Of a DNA stretch of 64,000 nt, positions 30,362 to 40,004 are shown one piece after another (position 1 is the first letter of the stretch; each line of letters starts with the position of its first letter). The stretch spans positions 17,803-81,802 of the forward strand of contig CAJWPI010000002.1 of NCBI GenBank assembly GCA_913045055.1. The letters run 5' to 3'. The translations under genes were made by a program, and so were the position numbers. Below the pieces are notes generated by a model, which saw only the letters and a list, made by a program, of their open reading frames with translations, ran no database searches and was not told the DNA's origin. The stretch is from an uncultured Gammaproteobacteria bacterium. GTDB taxonomy: Bacteria > Pseudomonadota > Gammaproteobacteria > Magnimaribacterales > Magnimaribacteraceae.

Positions 30362-30736
30362 ATGAATAACAAAGACTTGATTAAAGACTTTATAGAAGCT
30401 TGGAATAATTTAGACTTAGAAAAAGTTGTTAATTTTTTCGCAGAAGATATTTTTTACCATAATATTCCAATGGAACCTTTAAATGGCAAATCCGAAGCAA
30501 GTGCATTTGTAGATGGGTTAAAAGATTGTGATTCTATTAATTGGGAATTAATTGCGATAGCAGAAGAAGGAAATAAAGTTTTGACTGAAAGATTAGATAA
30601 CTTCAATTTTAAAGATGGTAGAAAGATAAGCATACCTGTCATGGGAACATTCGAGATTGAAAATAATAAAATAAAAAAGTGGAGAGATTATTTTGATTTA
30701 GAAACTTTCCAAAAACAGATGACTGGTCAGTCTTAG
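30362..30736 (+). CDS. Limonene-1,2-epoxide hydrolase-like (SnoaL fold) protein
   Basis: YHNIPMEPLNG, TERLDNF and WRDYFDLETF resemble the LEH Tyr/Asn, Arg-x-Asp and Asp catalytic set. Confidence 0.8.
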   Translation: MNNKDLIKDFIEAWNNLDLEKVVNFFAEDIFYHNIPMEPLNGKSEASAFVDGLKDCDSINWELIAIAEEGNKVLTERLDNFNFKDGRKISIPVMGTFEIENNKIKKWRDYFDLETFQKQMTGQS

Positions 30737-30740
30737 CCTT

Positions 30741-31937
30741 ATGGAATTACAATTTAATCAAGAAGAGTTAGAGTTTCAGAAGGAAGTTAAAGAGTTTCTC
30801 GATGTTAATTTGCCTCAACATCTAATTGAACAGGCAAAAAGAACTACTGCAGTCTTTCCAGATAAGGAAGTAGCGCTTGAATGGCAATCTATTCTTGCTA
30901 AAAAAGGTTGGTTAGTTCCTTCGTGGCCAGAAGAATATGGAGGTACCAATTGGAATCCAGCTCAAAAATATATTTTTTCTTTAGAATGTGCAAATGCAGG
31001 TGCCCCTTCCCTAATCCCTATGGGTCTTAATATGCTTGGACCTGTTCTAATAGGTTACGGAACTCAAGAACAAAAAGATTTTTATCTACCTAGAATTATC
31101 AGCGGGGAAGATTATTGGTGTCAGGGCTACAGTGAACCTGGTTCTGGTTCAGATCTAGCTAGCTTAAAATGCAAAGCTGAAATTAAAGATGATAAATATA
31201 TAATTAATGGTACTAAGATTTGGACAACCCATGCTCATTTTGCAAATAAGATATTCTGTCTAGTTAGAACAGATAACTCAACAAAACCCCAACAAGGTAT
31301 TACCTTTCTATTAATTGATATGGAACAAGATGGAGTTAATGTTGAGCCAATAATAATGCTTTCAGGAGATCATGATGTTAATCAAGTAGTTTTTAACGAT
31401 GCTGAAGCCAGTATTGATCAACGTATAGGTAATGAAGGTGAGGGCTGGACAGTTGCAAAGTATCTTCTAGAATTTGAAAGAGGGGGTTCCTCTGCTTCAG
31501 CTAGATCTTTTAAAGCAATTAATTTAGCCAAGTCACTTGCTGAGGAAATCATAGATGATGATGAGCCTTTACTCGCTAACCCTGCCTATATAAAAAGAAT
31601 AAGTGAACTAGAACTTAGAGCCCAATCCCTCCAATATACTGAGCTAAGAACTCTCTCTAGTATGAAAAAAGGAGGTAGCCCAGGTCCGGAATCTTCCATG
31701 AGTAAAAATCTCGCTACTGACTTACAACAAGAAATAACTGAAATAACCCTAGATATAATTGGATATTTTGGAATTCCCAAACACGACAATACCTTAGGAA
31801 ACAATGAAGCTCCTGTAGGGTCAGAGAAATTTATAACTCAAGCAGGAAGGTATCAGAATTCTAGAGCTGCAAGTATCTATGGAGGCTCTAGAGAAATTCA
31901 AAAAAACATAATTGCGAAGGCAGTTTTAGGTCTTTAA
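30741..31937 (+). CDS. Acyl-CoA dehydrogenase
   Basis: QGYSEPGSGSDLASLKCKAE, INGTKIWTTHAH, IYGGSREIQKNIIAK. Confidence 0.94.
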   Translation: MELQFNQEELEFQKEVKEFLDVNLPQHLIEQAKRTTAVFPDKEVALEWQSILAKKGWLVPSWPEEYGGTNWNPAQKYIFSLECANAGAPSLIPMGLNMLGPVLIGYGTQEQKDFYLPRIISGEDYWCQGYSEPGSGSDLASLKCKAEIKDDKYIINGTKIWTTHAHFANKIFCLVRTDNSTKPQQGITFLLIDMEQDGVNVEPIIMLSGDHDVNQVVFNDAEASIDQRIGNEGEGWTVAKYLLEFERGGSSASARSFKAINLAKSLAEEIIDDDEPLLANPAYIKRISELELRAQSLQYTELRTLSSMKKGGSPGPESSMSKNLATDLQQEITEITLDIIGYFGIPKHDNTLGNNEAPVGSEKFITQAGRYQNSRAASIYGGSREIQKNIIAKAVLGL

Positions 31938-31957
31938 TTAAAGAAAAGGAAAAATTT

Positions 31958-32920
31958 ATGAAAAAAGAAGAATTATTAAAAGTTTATAGAACTATGAAAA
32001 CTATTCGTTCTTTTGAAGAAAGATGCGACAAAGAATTTATGCAAGGAAATATTCCTGGGTTTGTACATCTCTACGCTGGACAAGAGGCTGTAGCTGTAGG
32101 AATTTGTTCCCATCTTAGTGATGAAGATAAGATTGGAAGTACCCATAGGGGTCATGGCCACTGCATAGCTAAAGGCTGTGATGTTAAGGGAATGATGCAT
32201 GAGATTATGGGGAAAGCTGATGGGCTTTGTAAAGGTAAAGGAGGCTCTATGCACATAGCTGACCTAAGCAAAGGTATGCTTGGTGCAAATGCAATAGTAG
32301 GAGGAGCTCCCCCTACAGCTGTGGGAGCCGCTTTAACTGCCAAAACCTTGGGTAATAAAACCGTAGCCATAGCTTTTTCTGGAGATGGAGCTTCAAATCA
32401 AGGAACAACTTTTGAAGCTATGAATATGGCCGTCGTTCTTCAAGTCCCAGCTATCTTCGTCTTCGAAAATAACGGGTATGGTGAGCATACTGGAGCTGAT
32501 TATGCCGTTGGTTCAAAAGATATAGCAGGAAGAGCAGAAGGCTTTGGTCTTCCTACATATAAAGTAGACGGTACTGATTTCTTTGATGTCTATGAAACTG
32601 CAGGCAAAGCTATAAAAGATGCTAGAGAGGGGAAAGGCCCTTCAGTTATAGAAGCTGAAGCTGTGAGATTTGGAGGACATTTTATAGGTGATCCACAAAA
32701 CTATAGAGCAGAAGGTGAATTAGATAAATTAAGAGAAGAGAAAGATTGTTTAAAAATTTTCAGAGCTAAAGTAGTAACAGATTTTGATATAAAAGAAGAA
32801 GAACTGGATGGAATAGATAAAGAAGTTGAAACATTAATAGATGAAACTGCCAAATCTGGAATATCTGCTCCCATGCCAGATGCTAAAGAACTCAACTCAG
32901 ATGTATATTTAAATTATTAA
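31958..32920 (+). CDS. Acetoin/pyruvate dehydrogenase-like E1 alpha subunit (TPP)
   Basis: HRGHGHCIAKG, GDGASNQGTTFEAMNMAVVLQVPAIFVFENNGYG. Confidence 0.92.
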   Translation: MKKEELLKVYRTMKTIRSFEERCDKEFMQGNIPGFVHLYAGQEAVAVGICSHLSDEDKIGSTHRGHGHCIAKGCDVKGMMHEIMGKADGLCKGKGGSMHIADLSKGMLGANAIVGGAPPTAVGAALTAKTLGNKTVAIAFSGDGASNQGTTFEAMNMAVVLQVPAIFVFENNGYGEHTGADYAVGSKDIAGRAEGFGLPTYKVDGTDFFDVYETAGKAIKDAREGKGPSVIEAEAVRFGGHFIGDPQNYRAEGELDKLREEKDCLKIFRAKVVTDFDIKEEELDGIDKEVETLIDETAKSGISAPMPDAKELNSDVYLNY

Positions 32921-32930
32921 GGAGAAAAAA

Positions 32931-33944
32931 ATGCCAGAAAAATCTTATACAGAAGCTCTAAATGAAGCTCTTCATCAAGAAATGGATAGGGATGAAACTG
33001 TAATAGTTATAGGAGAAGATGTTGCTGGAGGTGCAGGGACAAAAGGAGATGATGTAGAAGCCATTGGGGGAATTTTTGGGGTTACTGCAGGATTAGGAAA
33101 AAAGTATGGTCGAACAAGAGTTGTCGATACACCTATAACTGAATCTGCTATTGTTGGAACAGCTGCAGGAGCTGCTATGACAGGCCTAAGACCAGTTGCT
33201 GAACTCATGTTTGTAGATTTCCTTGGGGTTTGTTTTGATCAAATCTACAATCAAGCAGCTAAATTTCGATATATGTTTGGAGGAAAAGCAACAACTCCAC
33301 TGGTCATAAGAACTGCAGTTGGAGCTGGATTAAGCGCTGCTGCTCAACATTCTCAAACTATGTTTTCAACTTTTACCTCTGTTCCAGGTTTAAAGGTTGT
33401 GATGCCTTCTAACCCATATGATGCTAAAGGACTTCTTATTCAGGCTATTCGAGATGATGATCCTGTTATTTTTTGTGAACATAAATTGTTATACGCTATG
33501 ACCGGAGATGTACCTGATGAAGACTATGTCATTCCTTTTGGAGAAGCTAACTGGCTAAGAGATGGAGAAGATTTAACAATTATTGCCTTTTCAGCTATGG
33601 TTCCAAAGGCTCTAGAAGCTGCTGATAAACTAGCAGAAGAAGGTGTTAAATGTACTGTTATAGACCCTAGAACTACTTCTCCGCTAGATGAAGAATCAAT
33701 ATTAGAATCGGCTGAAGAAACGGGAAGAGTAGTAATTGTAGATGAAAGTACTCCTAGGTGCAGTATTGCTTCAGACATTTCTTCATTAATCGCAGATAAA
33801 GCTTTTAAAGCTCTTAAAGCCCCAATAAAAAAGGTAACTGCTTCCCACACTCCAGTACCATTTTCTCCTTCTTTAGAGCAAGCTTTTATTCCTCAAACTG
33901 AAGGAATAATTTCAGCTTGCAGAGAAGTTATAGGAAGTAACTAG
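32931..33944 (+). CDS. Acetoin/pyruvate dehydrogenase-like E1 beta subunit
   Basis: VIGEDVAGGAGTKG, DTPITESAIVGTAAGAAMTGLRPVAE. Confidence 0.92.
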   Translation: MPEKSYTEALNEALHQEMDRDETVIVIGEDVAGGAGTKGDDVEAIGGIFGVTAGLGKKYGRTRVVDTPITESAIVGTAAGAAMTGLRPVAELMFVDFLGVCFDQIYNQAAKFRYMFGGKATTPLVIRTAVGAGLSAAAQHSQTMFSTFTSVPGLKVVMPSNPYDAKGLLIQAIRDDDPVIFCEHKLLYAMTGDVPDEDYVIPFGEANWLRDGEDLTIIAFSAMVPKALEAADKLAEEGVKCTVIDPRTTSPLDEESILESAEETGRVVIVDESTPRCSIASDISSLIADKAFKALKAPIKKVTASHTPVPFSPSLEQAFIPQTEGIISACREVIGSN

Positions 33945-33950
33945 TATTTT

Positions 33951-35162
33951 ATGGCGGTGATACAACCAGTTACTATTCCTCAATGGGGCCTTACTATGAC
34001 TGAAGGCACTCTTGTAAAGTGGAATGCTTCTGAAGGTGATGAAGTAAAAGAAAAAGATGAAATAGCTGAAATAGAAACAGAAAAAATTGTAAATGTCTTG
34101 GAATCACCTTCTGGAGGAATACTAAGGAAATTAATAGGAAAAGAAGGAGACACTCTTCCAGTAGGAGCTTTAATAGGGATTATTGCTGATGAATCTCAAT
34201 CTGATGATGATATAAAGAAGTTTATACAAGAATATAAACCTATAGAACTAGCATCTCCTTCTCAAAGTCAAAAATCAGAAGAATCTGAAACTTCTCCTTC
34301 TCAAACATCTGTAACTTCAACACCAGGTGTTGGGCAAGTAAGTCCTGCTGTTAAAAGACTAGCAAAAAAACTAGGTGTTGATTTAGAAAATGTTTCAGGA
34401 TCAGGAAGAAATGGCAGAATTACAAAAGAAGATGTTGAATTGGCTTCACAAGGAGTTACTCAAACCCCTCAGAATGGACTAGTTGAAGATTTAGATAATC
34501 CCTATACTTCCATTCCCTTCACTAGTATGAGAAAAACTATTGCGAAAAGATTAACTGAGTCTAAGCAAACCATTCCTCACTTCTATTTAACTGCTGATTA
34601 CTCAATTGATAAATTAATAGAGAAAAAGAATGAACTGAGCAACGAACAATCTAAAATATCTCTTAATGATCTTCTTGTTCATTGTGTTGCCAGAGCTTTA
34701 ATTGACGAACCAAGAACAAACGTACAATTAATTGGGGAAGAAATTAGACAATTTAATCATGCCGATATTTCCGTAGCGATGGCAACTGAAGGAGGTTTAA
34801 TAGCTCCAATAGTGAAAAAGGCTGATCAAAAAACAGTGCAAGAAATAAGTGAAGAACTAAAGGATCTATCAACTAGAGCACAAAAGGGAGCTCTTAACAG
34901 GGAAGAAATATTAGGGGGAACATTTAGTGTCTCTAATTTAGGAATGTTTGGTGTTAAACATTTTGAAGCAATTATTAACCCTCCTCAAGGAGCTATACTA
35001 GCTATTGGAAGTTCTGTTCAAAAAATAATTTCTTCCAATGGAAAACCCTTATCATCAGATATCATGAGTGTGTCTTTATCCTGTGATCATAGGGTTATAG
35101 ATGGAGCTGTGGGGGCAACATTTTTACAAGCTCTTAGAAAACATGTCGAAGAACCTGAATAA
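33951..35162 (+). CDS. Dihydrolipoamide acyltransferase (E2)
   Basis: Lipoyl domain (IETEKIVNVLESP), peripheral-subunit-binding domain (SPAVKRLAKKLGVDL), catalytic DHRVIDGAVG. Confidence 0.93.
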   Translation: MAVIQPVTIPQWGLTMTEGTLVKWNASEGDEVKEKDEIAEIETEKIVNVLESPSGGILRKLIGKEGDTLPVGALIGIIADESQSDDDIKKFIQEYKPIELASPSQSQKSEESETSPSQTSVTSTPGVGQVSPAVKRLAKKLGVDLENVSGSGRNGRITKEDVELASQGVTQTPQNGLVEDLDNPYTSIPFTSMRKTIAKRLTESKQTIPHFYLTADYSIDKLIEKKNELSNEQSKISLNDLLVHCVARALIDEPRTNVQLIGEEIRQFNHADISVAMATEGGLIAPIVKKADQKTVQEISEELKDLSTRAQKGALNREEILGGTFSVSNLGMFGVKHFEAIINPPQGAILAIGSSVQKIISSNGKPLSSDIMSVSLSCDHRVIDGAVGATFLQALRKHVEEPE

Positions 35163-35169
35163 GAAAAAT

Positions 35170-36456
35170 ATGGCGATATCTTCCGAACAAATTGAACAAG
35201 AAATATTGCTTCGCTCTAAAAAAGAATTCTCTAGAAAAGCACCCCCTAAGGATTTTAAAGATTTACCTGAGATTCCCGCAGAAAGATATGTAAATGAATC
35301 ATTTAATGATCTAGAAAAAGATGCCCTATGGAATAAATGTTGGCTCTATGCAGCACATACTGACCAGATAAAAAATCCAGGAGATTTTTTATTATGGAAA
35401 GATGCTGGAGTTCCTATAATTATAGTCAGAGCTCAAGACAACCAAATTAGAGCTTTCTATAACACATGCAGACATAGAGGTTCGTCAGTAGTTAGAGAAG
35501 ACTCAGGAAATACTAAACGATTTGTCTGTCAGTATCATAGTTGGGCTTATGACCTAATAGGAAATCTTGAATTTGTTCCTGATTCGAGAGATTGGCAGAA
35601 TCTAGATAAAAGTTGTAAAAACCTCATTCCAGTAAGGTGTGAGTTATGGGGAAATTTAATTTTTTTAAATCAAGACACTGAAGCCATGCCTCTTTTAGAT
35701 AATTTAGGTGTAGTAAACAAGATAATGGAACAGTTTCAATTAGATAAAATCAGATATATTGGAAAAAGGTCCTGGGATGTAAGTTCCAATTGGAAAGTCT
35801 GCCAAGACGCATTTATGGAAGTTTACCATCTCAACACCGTTCATCCAGAGTCTGTTGCACAACTTCTGGATCATAGAGGAGCAGTCATGGCGCTTTTGCC
35901 TAATGGGCACTCCATTATGACTACTCCAAATAGAGCTCAGCTATCTGCTGATGGATTAAGCGTAACCGAAGAACAAGAAAACACTACTGCTGATGCATAT
36001 GCTGAAGTAAAAGATTCCGCACCTTTAGAAATTGAGACTGTTAGCGAACTAGCTAGAAGTAACAATCTGTCCTTCAACTTTTTTCCTAACATAGTCACCC
36101 CTCTAAATCCTACTGGTTTTCCTTTTTTACAGTTTTGGCCTGTAACACTTAATACTTGCCGAATGGATGTGCATTGGTTTTCTCCTGATTGGGGAAAAGG
36201 TGAATTGCCTAATAAAGACTATTGGGAAGAAAGAATGGATTTGTTTGATGTAATACTCTCTGAAGACACTTTAAATATACCTTGGATACAACAATCTCTT
36301 GAATCTCCAGGCTTCAAAAGCGTCCCACTTAACTACCAAGAGAGAAGAATTTATTATACCCACCAAGAATTAGATAAGGTTATTGGGGATGCTCTCATCC
36401 CGAAGGAATGCAAAGTGCAACCTGTGTTAGATAATTTTATAGAAGGCTGGTCTTAA
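35170..36456 (+). CDS. Rieske oxygenase alpha subunit
   Basis: CRHRGSSVVRE...CQYHSWAYDL; DAFMEVYHLNTVHPE. The ORF track starts at 35101 inside E2; ATG at 35170 is preferred. Confidence 0.93.
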   Translation: MAISSEQIEQEILLRSKKEFSRKAPPKDFKDLPEIPAERYVNESFNDLEKDALWNKCWLYAAHTDQIKNPGDFLLWKDAGVPIIIVRAQDNQIRAFYNTCRHRGSSVVREDSGNTKRFVCQYHSWAYDLIGNLEFVPDSRDWQNLDKSCKNLIPVRCELWGNLIFLNQDTEAMPLLDNLGVVNKIMEQFQLDKIRYIGKRSWDVSSNWKVCQDAFMEVYHLNTVHPESVAQLLDHRGAVMALLPNGHSIMTTPNRAQLSADGLSVTEEQENTTADAYAEVKDSAPLEIETVSELARSNNLSFNFFPNIVTPLNPTGFPFLQFWPVTLNTCRMDVHWFSPDWGKGELPNKDYWEERMDLFDVILSEDTLNIPWIQQSLESPGFKSVPLNYQERRIYYTHQELDKVIGDALIPKECKVQPVLDNFIEGWS

Positions 36457-36460
36457 AGAT

Positions 36461-37870
36461 ATGAATTCTGAACATTATCCTATCTTGATAAACGGTGAGT
36501 TAGTAAATACTGATAAAGTAATTAAAGTTATTAATCCCTCAACAGAAGAGGTATTCGCTTCTTGCTCTAAAGCTACAGAAAAACATCTTGATGAAGCTGT
36601 AAAAGCTGCCCAAAAGGCTCAAAAAATTTGGGGGGAGTCTGATATAGCTATTAGACAGAAACTACTTAATGAAATAGCAGAAAAAATCTCTGAAAATTCA
36701 GAAAATCTGGCAAGATTGTTGACTCTCGAGCAAGGAAAACCTCTAGACTTTGCTCGGGGTGAAATAGAATTTGCTGTAATGTTTTGCAAATATTTTGCTT
36801 CTCAAAAGTTAAAAAATAAAAGTCTTAAAGAAGATGCCTCGTCAATTGTTGAGCTTCACAGAAAACCCTTAGGTGTGGTAGCAGCTATAGCCCCATGGAA
36901 TTTTCCTCTTTTGATAGCAGTTTATAAAACAGCTCCGGCTCTTCTCGCTGGTAATGCACTAATACTAAAACCAGCTCCCACTACACCTTTATCAACCTGT
37001 ATGTTTGGTCAGATTATAAGAGAGATTATTCCAAAAGGATTAGTCAATATACTAACAGATGAAAATGAACTTGGCCCTATGATAACTAGCCACCCAGGTA
37101 TAAATAAGATTTCTTTTACTGGATCTACGGAAACAGGAAAAAAAGTAGCAGAGAGCGGTGGTCCTTCCTTGAAACGCCTAACTCTAGAATTAGGTGGTAA
37201 CGATGCTGCAATTGTTTTAGAAGATGCTGTTCCTTCAAAAATAGCTGAAGACATCTTTAATTCAGCAATGGCAAATACAGGTCAGGTGTGTGCCGCAATA
37301 AAGCGACTATACGTACATCATAGTGTTTATGAAGAGATGTGCAGTGCTCTCAAAGATCAAGCAGACAAAGCAATTATTGGTGATGGTTTTAAGCAAGGTA
37401 TAAATTTTGGTCCACTTCAAAATAAGAAACAGTATGAAAAAGTTATTAATCTCATTAAAGAAGCAAAAGAAAAAGGGAAAGTTATATCAGGTGGAGAATT
37501 CTCAGAAAACCCGGGTTTTTTTATACCTATAACAATTATTAGAGATATAGAAGACGGTATAAGTCTGGTAGACGAAGAACAATTTGGTCCCGTGTTACCC
37601 ATAATTAAATACAGCGAGCTTGAAGAAGTAATAGAAAAGGCCAACGGGTCTAGTTATGGTTTGGGAGGTTCAGTTTGGGGTGAGGATATAGATTTTGCAA
37701 CACAAATTGCTAAAAGATTACAAGCTGGTTCGGTTTGGGTTAATCAACATGCAGCGATAGGTCCTGATATTCCTTTATCTGGAGCTAAGGAATCCGGTAT
37801 AGGTGTAGAATGGGGGGAAGAGGGTTTAAATGAATTCTCACAAATTCAAGTTGTAAATGTAAAAAAATAA
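36461..37870 (+). CDS. NAD(P)-dependent aldehyde dehydrogenase
   Basis: APWNFPLLIAVYKTAPALLAGNALILKPA, FTGSTETGKKV, LELGGNDAAIV, GQVCAA. Confidence 0.95.
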   Translation: MNSEHYPILINGELVNTDKVIKVINPSTEEVFASCSKATEKHLDEAVKAAQKAQKIWGESDIAIRQKLLNEIAEKISENSENLARLLTLEQGKPLDFARGEIEFAVMFCKYFASQKLKNKSLKEDASSIVELHRKPLGVVAAIAPWNFPLLIAVYKTAPALLAGNALILKPAPTTPLSTCMFGQIIREIIPKGLVNILTDENELGPMITSHPGINKISFTGSTETGKKVAESGGPSLKRLTLELGGNDAAIVLEDAVPSKIAEDIFNSAMANTGQVCAAIKRLYVHHSVYEEMCSALKDQADKAIIGDGFKQGINFGPLQNKKQYEKVINLIKEAKEKGKVISGGEFSENPGFFIPITIIRDIEDGISLVDEEQFGPVLPIIKYSELEEVIEKANGSSYGLGGSVWGEDIDFATQIAKRLQAGSVWVNQHAAIGPDIPLSGAKESGIGVEWGEEGLNEFSQIQVVNVKK

Positions 37871-37889
37871 TAATTAGAAAGGAAAAAAG

Positions 37890-38279
37890 ATGACAACAGG
37901 TGTAGAAATAGTAAATCAAGCTCTAGAAATGTTAAAAGAAGGTGACTTTGAATCTTACGAGACCTTACTTGATGAAAATATGTATTTTAAAATGACTGGC
38001 AATACACCTTTGTCAGGCGAAGCACATAGTAAAACTGAATTTTTGGCTACAGTTGGTAGAGTAATGGATTACCTTAAAGATCCTATCAAGTTAGAATTAA
38101 AAGAAATAATTGATGGTGGGGATACCATAGTATCTATATCTACAGGTAGTTCTACAACAAAAAAAGGAGAAGCTTACAATAATGAATACTGCCATGTATG
38201 GAAGGTTAAAAATAATAAGATAGTTTCATTAATAGAATATCTAGATACTCAAATGTTGTCAGAAATGCTCAGTGAATAG
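37890..38279 (+). CDS. SnoaL-like / NTF2-fold protein
   Basis: Short ORF with TTGVEIVNQALEMLKEGDFESYETLLDENMYFKMTG pattern. Confidence 0.75.
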   Translation: MTTGVEIVNQALEMLKEGDFESYETLLDENMYFKMTGNTPLSGEAHSKTEFLATVGRVMDYLKDPIKLELKEIIDGGDTIVSISTGSSTTKKGEAYNNEYCHVWKVKNNKIVSLIEYLDTQMLSEMLSE

Positions 38280-38300
38280 TCTGGTACTCAAAATATAATC

Positions 38301-39110
38301 TTGGAACCAATTTCCATTCTTCTTACTACAAAAGGACATCCTTTTGATAAAGGTTCTTTTTTTCAATTATTTGACTCTTTCGAAAATGTGGAATACACCC
38401 ATGTAGAACATCCGGCAGCTCAACTTATTCTCAATCCATTAAATGCTAAAGATTATTCAGTTTTAGTCTTTTATGACATGCCTGGTATAGACTTTCATGA
38501 AAATCATCCAGGAAAAGAAATAGCTCCAAGTAAAGAATTTAAAAAGGGTTTCCTAGATCTAGTTAAAATCGGTAAACCTATGCTCTTTCTGCATCACTCA
38601 ATTGCCTCTTGGCCTAGTTGGGACGAGTATGGAGAAATTATTGGAGGAAGATTTCTATACAGATCTAAAAAAATAGAAGGTGAAGAAAAGCAAGATTCTG
38701 GATATCGACATGAAGTTAATTATAAAGCCAAGATTTTGATAGAACATCCTATAACTAAAGGCTTATCGTCTGAATTTGATATGTGTGATGAGTTATATCT
38801 AGCTGAAATTTTTGAAGATTCCATTACTCCTTTAATCAAAAGCGATTTCAGTTTTACAGACAAAAACTTTTTTTCAGCGACAAGCGCTATAGAAGGTCAA
38901 ATGTATAGCAATAAAGGTTGGTCACATACAAAGGGTTACCCTTATGTTGCCTGGATAAAAAGTTACCTTAATAGCCCTATAGTTTATCTTCAGATGGGTG
39001 ACTCACCCACGACATATCAAAATCCGTCATATAGACTTCTTGTAAAAAATTCAATAACTTGGCTTAATAGCCCTGAATCAAAGTTATGGATAAAAGAGAA
39101 TAACGAATAA
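38301..39110 (+). CDS. ThuA-like domain protein (TTG start)
   Basis: LLTTKGHPFDKGSF...VFYDMPG...PMLFLHHSIASWPSWDEYGEIIGGRFLYRS...ILIEHPITKGL...DELYLAEIF. Confidence 0.85.
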   Translation: MEPISILLTTKGHPFDKGSFFQLFDSFENVEYTHVEHPAAQLILNPLNAKDYSVLVFYDMPGIDFHENHPGKEIAPSKEFKKGFLDLVKIGKPMLFLHHSIASWPSWDEYGEIIGGRFLYRSKKIEGEEKQDSGYRHEVNYKAKILIEHPITKGLSSEFDMCDELYLAEIFEDSITPLIKSDFSFTDKNFFSATSAIEGQMYSNKGWSHTKGYPYVAWIKSYLNSPIVYLQMGDSPTTYQNPSYRLLVKNSITWLNSPESKLWIKENNE

Positions 39111-39856
39111 TGAATTTATTAGAAAACAGACTAGCTGTTATAACAGGTGCTGCTAGCGGTATTGGAGAAGCCAGCGCTAATCTTTTTGCTGAGAATGGAG
39201 CTAAAGTCCTTGCCTTTGATCTAGATGACTCAATAATAGAAAAATTCAAAGATAATAATTCTATAACGGGTTTTAAGCTAGATATTGCATCTAGTTCAGC
39301 ACCTGAGATAATCTCCAATACTATTCAAGAAGTTCTAGGTGGGCTAGATATACTCATGAATAATGCAGGAGTAGTCTCAGGAAGTCCTATAGAAGAAATG
39401 CAAGATGAGGAATGGGATAAAGTTTTTGCTGTAAATGTTGAAGCAACAATTAAAATCACACGTTGCTCTCTTCCGTATCTTAAAAAAAGTAAATTTGGAA
39501 GAATAATAAATATAGGTTCAATTATGTCCTCTCTGGGAGATGCAGGATTATCAGCTTATGCAGCTTCTAAGCATGCTGTTGCAGGATTAACAAAATCAAT
39601 AGCTGCTGAAGTTGGTCCTGCTGGAATAACAGCAAATTATATTCAGCCTGGAGCTATAATGACTGGTATGACAAGAGAAGCTTTTAAAGTTAATGAATAT
39701 AAGGATTTTTGGACAAATAGATCAGCAGTTAAAAGGTTAGGCCAACCTATTGATATTGCAAAGGGGGCGCTTTTTCTTGCTTCTGACTTAGGGGAGTTTG
39801 TTTCAGGTCATGGGTTAGTTGTAGATGGAGGAGCTTTAGTAGCTGGTTCTTGGTAA
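39110..39856 (+). CDS. SDR-family oxidoreductase
   Basis: TGAASGIGEASA, NNAG, YAASKHAV. Confidence 0.94.
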   Translation: MNLLENRLAVITGAASGIGEASANLFAENGAKVLAFDLDDSIIEKFKDNNSITGFKLDIASSSAPEIISNTIQEVLGGLDILMNNAGVVSGSPIEEMQDEEWDKVFAVNVEATIKITRCSLPYLKKSKFGRIINIGSIMSSLGDAGLSAYAASKHAVAGLTKSIAAEVGPAGITANYIQPGAIMTGMTREAFKVNEYKDFWTNRSAVKRLGQPIDIAKGALFLASDLGEFVSGHGLVVDGGALVAGSW

Positions 39857-39932
39857 AACCTAAGTTGTTTTTTCTAAGAAATTAGTCCATTATTTACTTA
39901 TAAAGAATTCCTTTTTGTTTGGGGGGAAGATA

Positions 39933-39995
39933 ATGAAAAAAGTATGTTTGGAGTTTTATTACTTTCCTATGGCTTCTATTAACGAAACTATCTAA
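39933..39995 (+). CDS. Possible 20-aa leader peptide / small ORF upstream of Rieske gene
   Basis: GGGGGGAAG upstream of ATG; MKKVCLEFYYFPMASINETI*, stop 9 nt before the next gene's ATG. Confidence 0.3.
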   Translation: MKKVCLEFYYFPMASINETI

Positions 39996-40004
39996 GGAGA
40001 AGAA

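Noticed and set aside
25827-33850. Shadow ORFs opposite SDR, P450, ACAD and E1 genes (e.g. 25827-26381, 26350-26694, 29470-29844, 32152-32370, 33524-33850)
   Set aside because: Overlap well-supported genes on the other strand and have biased composition.
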